This document shows, in pieces, positions 24,801 through 34,148 of a stretch of 64,000 nucleotides of DNA. The position numbers and the translations under genes are program-made. Under the pieces are notes generated by a model. It had not been told where the DNA came from and did not search any database. It saw only the letters and a program-made list of their open reading frames with translations. How positions within the stretch are numbered: the first letter of the stretch is position 1; each line of letters starts with the position of its first letter. This stretch comes from Spodoptera frugiperda (taxonomy: Eukaryota; Arthropoda; Insecta; Lepidoptera; Noctuidae), in the NCBI RefSeq assembly GCF_023101765.2, contig NC_064217.1:7971788-8035787 (forward strand), given 5' to 3'.

Positions 24801-25378
24801 CGATCGTATCATACCTGAGTTCAAAATCTTTGCTTGACTTTATTATCTAGTTAGGATATTTTGATGAACTCTCAAAATATTTTTAAAGTGCATCCAAGTA
24901 TTATAAGTAGCCAATTACCTACGGTAACTTGTCAATGACTTTCAATGTGCAGTATTTTTAGAAAGCATAGTAGGCAACAACATATTGTTGATTAGGTAGG
25001 TAACCTACGTTTGCAAAATCTATCTATTTAGATAAGGATTTGAATGAAACTTTGTTAATAATGCGTATGATAACATGGCATGAGTAATATAATATGATAC
25101 CTAAGTATAGTCGAGCATTCTTGAAAAAATTAACTTAGGTATATAAATTAATTCATTAAACTAATGCCATACCTACATATTTTTACAAATCCTTTGTGAA
25201 TTTAAATAAGGAGAGTTTTCTAAATGTCCTCACAGCACACAACTCCTTTTATTATGCAGTAGTTTTACTTTTTGTTTGATTTTAATTTATTTTATTTTGT
25301 TTTATTTTATTTCAGCCACACCAATGTCCATTTCACAAGACCAAAAAGACTAGAATCGAAAGAATACTTGACTGCTAA
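15885..25378 (+). CDS. flattop: Flattop (CFAP126) homologue, axonemal microtubule inner protein
   Basis: Four exons in compatible phases: 15885-15911, 23777-23990, 24378-24547 and 25316-25378, encoding 157 aa. The start ATG at 15885 gives MAFNFDSGQ. Flattop features follow: NW at 21-22, DINGHFLPGAPR at 46-57, and GHYTGTWELPRKI at 64-76, matching the vertebrate pattern of NW, then GHLLP..PR, then GTWxxPxxI. Flattop binds inside the A-tubule of ciliary and flagellar doublets and helps position basal bodies; in an insect it would act in sperm flagella and chordotonal cilia. Intron 1 is 7.9 kb and filled with repeats. The last exon ends in PHQCPFHKTKK and RIERILDC. The donor at 24548 (GTGAGT) is in phase 0 and could also join the exon at 25500. 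Function is by homology; the exon model is from splice signals. Confidence 0.82.
16186..16358 (+). repeat. A-tailed short retroposon (family R) with target-site duplication
   Basis: Element body about 16195-16349, ending in CCCCCCTTAAAAAAA. AGGCCAATT flanks it at 16186-16194 and 16350-16358, and a few more bases are similar. It lies in intron 1 of the Flattop gene. Confidence 0.85.
16913..17072 (+). repeat. A-tailed short retroposon (family R) with target-site duplication
   Basis: Body 16923-17062 with a 3' end ACTAAAAATAGAAAAA. AAATATTCAT flanks it at 16913-16922 and 17063-17072. Confidence 0.85.
17467..17645 (+). repeat. A-tailed short retroposon (family R) with 13-bp target-site duplication
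   Basis: Body 17480-17632, almost consensus, ending CCCCCCTAAAAA. AGCATGACTAAGT flanks it exactly at 17467-17479 and 17633-17645. This copy shows most clearly that the family moves by target-primed retroposition. Confidence 0.92.
17646..19021. other. Flattop intron 1: no further feature
   Basis: AT-rich intronic DNA without a supported gene or repeat. Confidence 0.35.
19022..19188 (+). repeat. A-tailed short retroposon (family R), long-5' copy
   Basis: Starts CCCCAAGAGGACTAATGCCT (the extended 5' end) and ends CCCCCCTTAACAAAAAAAAA. Confidence 0.8.
19189..20497. other. Flattop intron 1: no further feature
   Basis: Holds GTAGGTAC-type simple sequence at 19520-19560 and 19655-19680 and a TTCTATTCTA-rich patch near 19740-19780. 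No gene supported. Confidence 0.35.
20498..20805 (+). repeat. dispersed repeat, about 300 bp (pair with 12560-12850)
   Basis: Second copy of the repeat at 12560-12850, in the same orientation, with several small indels. Confidence 0.7.
20808..21179 (-). other. unassigned 123-codon open frame inside Flattop intron 1
   Basis: A frame on the minus strand with no ATG at its start (it begins at a TTG). A possible acceptor (TGCATAG) lies just upstream. The translation is Cys-containing and mixed-polar, with KCCMSYILQHEIL and TKCFSCDSHKVK, and matches no family I know. It abuts the dispersed repeat at 20498-20805, so it may be the remnant of a transposon protein. I would not call it a gene without expression data. 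Confidence 0.2.
21778..22466 (+). repeat. dispersed CTAGC-ended repeat, nearly complete
   Basis: Starts ACTAGCTTTCCGCCCGCGGC and ends in TTTTATATATATAGATTAG. The interior holds two diverged copies of a block (CCTTTCCCCC, then GGGGTTGA, AAAAATCC, TTCTTAGTGCTC and AAGGAACCT), the second near 22280-22400, then a (CAGT)n run at 22409-22437. A minus-strand stretch with family R similarity lies at 21866-21935. Confidence 0.6.
22467..23776. other. Flattop intron 1, distal part
   Basis: No gene or repeat family supported. The last 40 bases give a good branch/pyrimidine tract and the acceptor at 23776. Confidence 0.4.
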
Positions 25379-25499
25379 CGCACTATTTATTAGTAACATT
25401 TTTGGTGATCTATGTGTTTATATTTTTTGACTAATTCTTTAATAATGGTTGTGTCTAAAATGTATAATATGGACTTCTAAATTACATGTCTGTGCATAG

Positions 25500-27140
25500 A
25501 AGGATAAAGCGGAACAGCAAACGGAAACCTATAGGAACGATAACAAAATAGCCCAGAAAAATAGTGAAGAGAAAGTAGATGATCCGTTAGAGTTGAATAT
25601 TAAAAAGGAGCCTACAGATACAGAGGGTCGCGGGCCGTACGTCCCGGGTGATCTGACTGACCCAGACAAAAGACACGACAGTCACGATATCCTAGTAAAG
25701 GACGCCGTTGAACAACTACACGGACCCCAAGAGGACGACGTTGACAAATTTTGGAAAAAAGTAGCCGAGAACGCTAAGAAAAATGATCAGCTCGATGAAC
25801 AGAATAATATGAGAGACAACAAAACAAGTGGAACTCCAAAATTGCCTCAAGTTAACGTCGCACAAAACTTTCAGTTCGCTCGTAAGATGCACGTCGGAAA
25901 TCTGGAGCATCAGCCACTGCCTGATACTTTAGGATACCGAAACTTGACAAAAATCGCAGAGCACCGTGATTCCGATATCGTTGTCAAACCTTACGCTATC
26001 GGTTGGAAAGGATACGGTGCATCTGGTCCCACGTGTTGTACTAAAATGCGTGTACATAGGCCTAAGACATGTGACCCTAAGAAAATGGATGGTGATAAAG
26101 GAGAGAGTCAGAGGCCATCAACATCTGCCCCGGATTTAGGAGGGCAATACACAAAACCTATGTCGCTCATGGACCTAGCTATTTGCTGGGATTTCAGACC
26201 CGATGATCCCAAAAGAGAACCGCGACCGCCAAAGCATATAGATGGGTCAAATGGTTCGAAAGCACCAGCTGTGTTCACAATGGTTCATACACCAAAAGAA
26301 GAGCATGAAGGTATCAATATTGGTCATACAAATCCAATTTTTAACCAAAATCGTGTAGTGGGTGATGTCGGCCATCACCCTGTGCCTTATTTCGAGAAGG
26401 ATATGGCCAAAGAAAGACGAAGGGATTCTTGTGACGTTCAGCATTGTCCTCAACATGCTAGTGCTAATGAAAAGGTTTCGAGATCAGCATCATCCAGCAG
26501 AAAGAGTTCTGGCTCTGTCAAGAAGCCAGAGTGTGACGGAATTCATGGATGTGGTACTCCGAGCGAGATAAGCCACAAGTCAAGTCGCGGTGACTCACGG
26601 CCCGAGAAATTGCAACCCATTAAAGATGCTTGGAACACCAAAACTAAGAATATGAATGGAGGCTATGACGTAAATCGTAATCGCCATAGTTTAGAGTCAT
26701 ATGAGAAGACTCCGCTTGCACAAGGTAAGCTTCATCACAGCTCACCGAACGAATCGCAACAATTTTCGCGTCGTTCAACAAAAGACAGTGATTTATTGAA
26801 TCCTAAACACAAGAATTGCGTGTCTTGTAATGGAACAAAATTAGTCCAAGACACGAAACAGAAGGAGGATTATAAGTTTGCGTTTAAAGCTGGCAATCCT
26901 AATTCGGTGCAAAGCGTGACTGGTTCTACTGACTCTAAAGGAGTTAAAATGCCTAAGATGCGTCATCCGTACACCAAGAAGTCGTATACCATCCCGACAT
27001 TAGCTCCTCCGTTCAGTATCTGGCGGGATGCGAACGCGACTGGGTACCCGGAACACTGGCGACTAGCGAGTGTTTACCAACACGCCTACAAGCCACCCGA
27101 GCAACGCCGCAAGCCGCTTATAGACAGTGTATATCAATGA
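25500..27140 (+). CDS. large terminal exon, probable alternative ending of Flattop or adjacent gene
   Basis: The frame is open for 547 codons from a candidate acceptor (GTGCATAG, 25492-25499) to TGA at 27138-27140. There is no ATG near its start, so it needs upstream exons. Its phase (0) matches the Flattop exon 3 donor at 24547, which would give a protein of about 683 aa. The product is hydrophilic, rich in Lys, Asp, Ser and Asn and predicted mostly disordered, with no signal peptide, membrane segment or known domain. Its C-terminus is different: PYTKKSYTIPTLAPPFSIW, then GYPEHWRLASVYQHAYKPP, an aromatic-proline motif style that I associate with axonemal inner proteins; that link is inference. 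Possible ATTAAA signals lie at 27206 and 27232. It could also be a separate gene with an unseen first exon. Confidence 0.65.
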   Translation, partial: KDKAEQQTETYRNDNKIAQKNSEEKVDDPLELNIKKEPTDTEGRGPYVPGDLTDPDKRHDSHDILVKDAVEQLHGPQEDDVDKFWKKVAENAKKNDQLDEQNNMRDNKTSGTPKLPQVNVAQNFQFARKMHVGNLEHQPLPDTLGYRNLTKIAEHRDSDIVVKPYAIGWKGYGASGPTCCTKMRVHRPKTCDPKKMDGDKGESQRPSTSAPDLGGQYTKPMSLMDLAICWDFRPDDPKREPRPPKHIDGSNGSKAPAVFTMVHTPKEEHEGINIGHTNPIFNQNRVVGDVGHHPVPYFEKDMAKERRRDSCDVQHCPQHASANEKVSRSASSSRKSSGSVKKPECDGIHGCGTPSEISHKSSRGDSRPEKLQPIKDAWNTKTKNMNGGYDVNRNRHSLESYEKTPLAQGKLHHSSPNESQQFSRRSTKDSDLLNPKHKNCVSCNGTKLVQDTKQKEDYKFAFKAGNPNSVQSVTGSTDSKGVKMPKMRHPYTKKSYTIPTLAPPFSIWRDANATGYPEHWRLASVYQHAYKPPEQRRKPLIDSVYQ

Positions 27141-27337
27141 CAATGAAAACGCACTTTACGATTACATCCGTTTATTGGGTCTAATGACCAATAACAAAGT
27201 GTACATTAAATTATTTTATTCAGCTGTTCAGAATTAAACAATCGGTTTTTTTATTCCTTATCGCAACAGCTGCGCTACACCTGCGCGATATCGGGTCAGG
27301 TGGTATCAAAATAATTCATGTTTACGACAATTAGTGT
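27141..27337. other. convergent spacer between Flattop locus and SMG9
   Basis: Only about 200 bp separate the two stop codons, so the 3' UTRs of the opposite-strand genes probably overlap. Confidence 0.6.
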
Positions 27338-30300
27338 TCATGGTAAGAACCTTTCATATTCCATGAAGAAAGTGCACTTCCGAATCGTCTCCCAAGCTTT
27401 GCTGCAGTAGTGGAACCATCCTTTTTCTGAGAGATTGGGTACATTGGTGATCTGGTGCCTGTTGACGCCCAGGATCATCCAGCGGAGTCGATTCGCCAGT
27501 TGTTCGAATGGAGGGTGGCCACGGTAAATTTCTGGGTTATCTAGAAAACAAAAAAAAATTATTATATCTCTCATGACACAAAGGTATTGATACGTTGGGA
27601 CGATAACGGCTTACAATCGTAACCGTTTAAGAAAGTAACTTGACTAGTTTCAAGCCGCGCTAGGAGCTCATAAGCAGTATTACGAGACACATGAGCTTCT
27701 CTCGCGGATTAAGCGGGAAACGGTAACATGGATAAACCGTAAATATAATTAACTAAAAGATGTTATGTCATTTGCGTAGAAATTACCACTTGTCGTGTAA
27801 ACATTAATGCGGTTTATAGAAACCGGTGGTTTTATCACTATAATTATAGTAGGTACGTGTTGCAATTCGCAGTACCTACTTTATTTTTACCGACGAACGA
27901 TAAGTTACGATTGTTCGTAATCTGTACAGGAATATAAAGATATTAAAGAAAATATTTGTTAGTCATCGCAGCTGATCATTTAGATAAGATGATAATCTAA
28001 TCCCCTGTATATATGTACATTTTGTAATTACCCAAGTTACGTTTATATACTTGGAAGTCAATTGTAAAGTTACTAATGATAATAATATATTGACAGTGAC
28101 ACAATCATGTTTTATTCTAATTTGGAAACCTGGAATAGGTAACTGCTTCGTTAGTCGAGTGGCCGCAAGTGCGACTGCAAGGGTAAGGGGTCTCGGGTTC
28201 GATTCCCGGGTCGTGTAAAGTATTAAGTACTGGGCTATTTACGATTTTTCGAAAATTTCTTAGTATTAGCACGGGGTCTGGAATTGTGCCCAGTATATGG
28301 CAATAGGCTCACCCCGTATTACATGAGACTTATAACACAAAATGGTGAAAAGTGGGTGTACATTGTAGTGGCATTACTTTACCTACGTGCCGTAAAGTGC
28401 ACCTCTACCTACCCCTTCGGGGGTAAAAGGCGTGACGTTACTGAAATAAGTACATTTAAAGAGTTTTAACATTTTGTATCTAGTCATTGTAAGCCTAATG
28501 CCAGCTTAACATAGCGTTTTAGATTATTTCTTTCCTGTTTTAGATATTAATGCGTTATCGATAGGTTTTGCTAATCAAAATGTATAAGGATGTGTGGAAA
28601 ACTCACATTCGTTATTGGAACATCCTGTTTATTAATGTGGTGAAATTGAAATAACAATTTATTAAGAAACTATTTTGAAGCGATTCATACTTCAAAGCAC
28701 TTAGGAGATATAACACTACATTACGGACTATCAAATTCTATTTTAGCGAGTAGAATTAAATAATAATTATTATAAATAATTATAAAACGCCTTGGTAAAA
28801 TGTATAGGCTGCATAGAATATTATTAATTAAAAAGATAATTGTTATGAATTAAACCTACTTACATGAGTGTTTCATTTGAGTCACGGTTTAGTCATTCGA
28901 TAAAATTTAATAACATGGCAGGAGTTCCGATGCATTTACCTACGTTATAATTTAGTATGACGATTATCCATGCTTAGGAGATCTTAATAAGTGGTGGGTG
29001 GATCACGATACTGTATGCGATTAAAGGTTTTGTACCTATAGAAACAGTGATTGTGAAAAGGTACATTCATTCAATCATAATAATCGTTCGTTACTTGTAA
29101 TCAATAGTAGGTAAGTCCAATAGGCTTAAAGCATTTGCTTTGAAACTTTTAAAACTTTCAATTACATTGGCATTTGCCATTAGTTATTAGTAAGAGTTCG
29201 GAAATATTTTTGCGTTGAACTTGAGATTTTTTTTTAAGTTCTATCAACAACGTCATCAATTGAAATAAATATATATAATGACATTGTCACAATACAATTC
29301 TAATATGAAAAAGTTGAAAACTGATTTTGTTATAGAACAAATTAATAGAAACCACGCTACAATACCAAAAGTTAGTTATCATTACCAATAAAATGCCATT
29401 AACCTTCAACGACCATAGATCACAAAAACATTAACCGAACAAATCTAAATTATCCAAGTTAACTTGCAACTTGATTTATCGTTAAACTTGTTAACGACAA
29501 ACTATGTAACCTTTACAAAGACAAATGAATGAACGAACGAAGTGACCTTGTATGAGCGTCCTCGAACTTACCAAAGTCAGCGTATATTTCCGGTAGTAGG
29601 AACAAATTAATGGGCGTCCCGCACGTCTTTATGCTGTAACCTTTGCACACGCTGTCGACGTTCACGCTGTTCTTATTTGTGTCACTGTACATGTACATGC
29701 CAGAGTTCAATTGTAGGTTTGACTTTAGGAACGCTTTTCTGGAAGTGAAATTGGTGTTACGGTTGTAATATTCAGTCGATATTATTTTATTTTTCATTTA
29801 CGGTCGATATTAATCCAAAGTCACAGGATTAATCTGGATTTTTGACAGACAAGTTAGTAATGCCAGCAATTGATCTCAATCTAAGGATTTTGCATTTGCG
29901 ACTATAGTGGTCACACGATAAAGATCAGTTTAGATTACTATGATATCAATCAATAAGGCAGTTGTCCCACCAACGCCGAGAAAACGACTAACTATCGACT
30001 ATTTTCTCGCTCAAGAAACGTACAATAGATATACTTTCCTTGTGAACAAAAGAGATGTATATACAAACAGTTGATCGCTGACTGTTCACACTGCCGGCAA
30101 GCACTCGCTCATCGGAAATAAATCTTAAATATCGGAACTAACTTAACTTTTGAAAACACTAATGACACAAACGGGGATATAACGCGCAACCCCCGACTTT
30201 ACGATAAGCAACTATGAATTACATCAGAAAATCCTTCAGAAAATCCTTAGTTTTAGAAAATACTGACTGACCTATAAAGATCTTGCATGATGCGCATAGA

Positions 30301-32487
30301 TTCCGGAGTGTAATCTTCTAACTGACATCGGTTGTGTAGCAGCAGTAAGTGGGGGTGGCTCTCCCCGCCTCCCGTCGACTCTGAACCTTCCTGGTTGCTT
30401 GAAGCTGTATTCGAAGCAGATAGCGACGGTTTCAGCATTTCAGCTGCTTGGATGTACCTGCAAATTTAGTTTGTATTGCCTTGTAGTTAGGTCTGATTTT
30501 AAGTGGTAAACAATAGTTAGTAAATTGCATAAGAAAATACTTTTATTATTCTCAGAAGTAGGTATGTAATTAAGAATACAGAGGTAATTTTTCTAGTTGG
30601 TTTTACTGCCTTAGAGTGTGTGTGCTGAGTATTGGAATTCGGTTTAGATTTTTGATTAGTATCCAAAGTATCTACTGACTATTAAAACTAATATTTTTAA
30701 CAACATTATAAACATATTGATTTTCAAAACTCTCAAATCACAGTCCTGAGTTGTGCTTGGTAGATGACAAATTGGCAAGAGCTAATCTCTGTTGCCATAG
30801 GATAGGACTTATAATAAAAAGTGGGTGGAACATTTGGTCTACTCATCTCTGGTTAATCTGTGGGAGCTTAATTAAAGGTATGTACATAGAAAAAAAATAC
30901 CTCAAGAAGTTATAGTCAGTGAACCAATCCTGCACAGCAATAAGTACATGACAAATAGCCATCAGATAGGAAGCTATTTGGAGACAGTCCACCGTCACTA
31001 CATTAGCACTTCTAGCCGTGACTGCTGTGTTGGATTCTTCAATGAGTGACGGTGACCACAACGCTTGGCAGTCCAGGAGTATCACTCGATCCTTCGTTAT
31101 GTACATGTCAATTCCTGTAATGAAGTAGTAAGTATGGGGTGGAAAGTTGTTTGGAAAGAAAATATTGTGGACTGGAATAACTATCCTAGGCTATGTTTCT
31201 ATGTTATTATAATTTTTAATATCAGTGAATAAGCTACAAAACAGACCTTATGACATCAATATATGCAAATAAAATGCTATAATATTACTTCATTAACTTG
31301 GCTAATAATTATTTTTTGTCAAATAATAGATATGGAATAACAGAAAATCTTATGATACTGATTCATAATCACAAGACAATAAACATCTAGTTCTCTACCC
31401 TTATTACGAGTTTGCTTTACGTTTAATGAAATCGAAACGAGAGCGCATTCGGCGCTCTAATTAGCTGGTAAATATGAATCAACCAATCATAGCGCCGAAC
31501 GTGCTCTCGTTTCGATCTCGTTCAACGTAAAACAAACTCGTACTAAGGGGACTGAAACTAAACCTCCAACTATAACTTTCAGATTAACCAGTGTGGAAGT
31601 AACAGGTTAATAGTTACTCTTATAACTATTAGACAAAAATAAAACATTTCTATTACCTTTCGTGCAATGAACACCTCTCTCAATTTGTTCAATGTCTTGC
31701 ATCTTAAACTTAAAGATATTGTCAGTTTTCTCTGTCCCCTTAACCTCAGGCGTTTCACGAAAGTCTAAGTTTTCCATCTGATTTTCCAAAGGCCCCATCT
31801 CACTACTGTCGAATGTGTTTTCTTGAGGCATTTCGTGAGAGCTCAATATTTGAGAGCATACACTCTGGTCGTGAGCATTGGCACCAATCAGGTTCATGAT
31901 CATGGATTTGCCTACACCTTGGGTGCCTGGAATTAGATAATAAATATAGTTAGGCATTAGTTACTTAGTTAATATTTAGGCATAATATAAGTTAATGAAT
32001 TTTGATGCTCCCTTCGGTAATTCACATGGATGTTGGACTGAAGTCCAACGCATAAGGTTTGTAGACTGAATGGACCTATGATTTACACATAGATAAATTA
32101 TAATCTGAAATAAAATATAAATTTTTATTCCTTTTTTTTGCATTATAAGTCTGTGTTTGGCCACCAACCCGCTTACTGCCAGGATGGCGACTCCTGATAC
32201 TACTTCTCTGAGAAATAAATGTTGACTCTTTAGTTTTACATAATACCCCTTTTTCTATTTCTATATTATCTTACCTATAATTCCAACTACCAAGTAATTA
32301 GTGCTGGAGTCATGTAGGAACTCTAAAGCACTGGGGTTGAGTTCTAGGTTTTCATCCAGTAGCTTCACTGGTTCCGTCATGAACTTCAGAGGAGGACTCG
32401 GCTTTTGTTCTGAAATTAGGAAACATACATGATTATAGTATTGAGTATTTGACACATATTATTATGTAAATAATGGTAAATATGTAA

Positions 32488-32520
<33 letters not shown>

Positions 32521-33503
32521 CAATTGCTGTTTCTCAGTCTTGCTAAAACTCGAAAATGGCTGGACCAATTTGGCAAATTTTGGTCCTAAATTATTTGTGG
32601 AAGTCCAGGCAAAGCTTAAAAGGTGAGAAAATAATGTTTGAGGCGGTAAAAAGTTTGCCAGGCAGCTAGTCATTATATAAATTGGAAATATGATTTTAAT
32701 ATTTTTTATTTTGTTATTTAAGTTGTAAATATAATGTTGTAGACTTAATTTATAACAAAAATAATGAATATAATACATAAACAGGTTTGGGAACAAAAAA
32801 AATCACATTATCCTCTACATTGGTCACTGGTGACCAACAGCGGAGAATTTGCCTTCAATAGTTTTCTTTCAAAAGTTAATGCTGAAAAGTACCTATTATT
32901 ATGTACATTGGGAACAACAAAAACATGTTACAATGAAATGAGTCTAGAGTAAATTATTGATTATGATTTTTACACTTATTAGTTTGGTCAGTGGATCCTC
33001 GTAACAGGTTTAGTTTTTACACCTGAAGTAGTAGATACTCTATGTTCAAAAATTGAAAAATATGTTAAGGGCGGTAGTTCTGTATTATGTAAAAAGGAGG
33101 TATTATATTAAGTGCTGTTGCAGAAAAATATATTTAAAAAATAAAAACTTACCAGGAGCTTTCTTCTCTTTATTTTCATTTTGAGCAATTTTACATGGAT
33201 GGGGGCCATCTCCTTCCGATGTGGAGGTTTTAGCCGTTTTAGGACTAAGAGGTCGTTCCTCCTTAGGAGTACTCTGTTCCCTGGTCTTCAATATAATGGT
33301 CGGCTGCTTCTCTTTCTCCTGTTTCTCTTTAGCCGGGTCCTTAGCAGTCTCACGGTCAGATTTCAATATCATAGGCCGTCTCGGTGTAGTTGTCTCCTGT
33401 AATTTTTATTAAAAAATATTAAAATGCAACAAGTTTGTAAAGAGTTTCTATTTTTCTCTGAACTTACCTTTGGGGTGAATATTTTCTTCTTTTTATCTGC
33501 CAT
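27338..33503 (-). CDS. SMG9: SMG9, subunit of the SMG1 kinase complex (nonsense-mediated decay)
   Basis: Eight minus-strand exons with matching phases: 33468-33503, 33153-33396, 32275-32409, 31657-31926, 30901-31114, 30272-30457, 29572-29738 and 27338-27540; 484 aa against 520 in human. The ATG at 33503 gives MADKKKKIFTPK. The N-terminal 100 residues are disordered and Lys/Pro-rich, as in SMG9. The G-fold follows with NYLVVGIIGTQGVGKSMIMN (about residues 130-149), equivalent to human VVGVLGLQGTGKSM. Further family blocks are RVILLDCQALWSPS, CLQIASYLMAICHVLIAVQD plus WFTD, HPHLLLLHNRC, and the closing LSEKGWFHYCSKAWETIRK, EYERFLP. SMG9 pairs with SMG8 to restrain SMG1, the kinase that phosphorylates UPF1. 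All exon joins use GT-AG. Confidence 0.95.
28142..28440 (+). repeat. tRNA-derived SINE, full-length, in SMG9 intron 7
   Basis: The head is tRNA-like with pol III promoter boxes: box A-like TAGTCGAGTGG (28152-28162) and box B GGTTCGATTC (28196-28205). The body has GGGGTCTGGAATTGTGCCCA and GTATATGGCAATAGGCTCAC and ends in CTACCCCTTCGGGGG, AAAAGGCGTGACG. It is antisense to SMG9. Confidence 0.88.
31398..31550. mobile_element. palindromic MITE (family M), copy 1, SMG9 intron
   Basis: Terminal inverted repeats CCTTATTACGAGTTTGCTTT and the complement of CTTAGTACGAGTTTGTTTTA, with inner arms CGAAACGAGAGCGC. It is about 153 bp. Other copies are at 48008, 51585 and 57104. Confidence 0.85.
32494..32672 (-). 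repeat. dispersed CTAGC-ended repeat with TA microsatellite
   Basis: On the minus strand it starts ACTAGCTGCCTGGCAAACTT and ends at the (TA)n run at 32493-32514. Intronic to SMG9. Confidence 0.55.
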
Positions 33504-34148
33504 GTTGAACAAAGTTGTTTAAGTTTTCAGTTAAATATTTTCAAATTGTATCACATTTGTTAAGAAATTATTAGTTATTTTACAAACACCATACAATAAA
33601 AATATCAATAAACTTCTTAACAATTTAGTGTCAGTGTCATCTATTTCAAATGTCAATTGTCAAATTATTTTGACATTAACATTAGTGTTGCCGAATAACA
33701 ATTTTAAAGGCTATGTTGGACGTGTCCACGTTTTGAATGGAATTTATTTGTTTTTTTAGGAAGAATGAATTCCTTCAGTAGTGGAAAGTGATACAAAATG
33801 TAAATGCTAAGATGTGGTTAAAAAAATGCGCTTAGCTAACCCCTTCGAACATTATATTTATAACTTACATGACTTTATTGAATTTAGACAGATATTTTTA
33901 TTTCATTGATATTCAAATATTACGTACTTTTTTTTAAAGATTGAACTAGAATAAAGCACGAAAAGAAAACGTCGGGGAAAATGACACTTAAACTAGCAAC
34001 CCTCCATCTGTCTTCTTCATATTTTGTTGATTTGTGATTGGGTAAAAATTACGTCTTCTCTTCTGTCGTAAGTCGTACACAAAGAGTGAAGTGGATTATA
34101 ATACTCAGGAAATTGTACTACGTTTTTATTTGTTAATCCATCAGCAAG
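33504..34148. promoter_or_regulatory. shared upstream region of SMG9 (-) and the MRH receptor (+)
   Basis: A 645-bp head-to-head intergenic region. At 33629-33683 five TGTCA/TGACA words fall within about 55 bp (for example AATGTCAATTGTCAAATT). No TATA box stands out for either gene, as is common for housekeeping promoters. That it drives both genes is inference. Confidence 0.4.

Noticed and set aside
28142..28215. A tRNA gene with box A and box B
   Set aside because: The head cannot complete an acceptor stem and continues into a conserved 220-bp body shared with two other loci, so it is the promoter part of a SINE.
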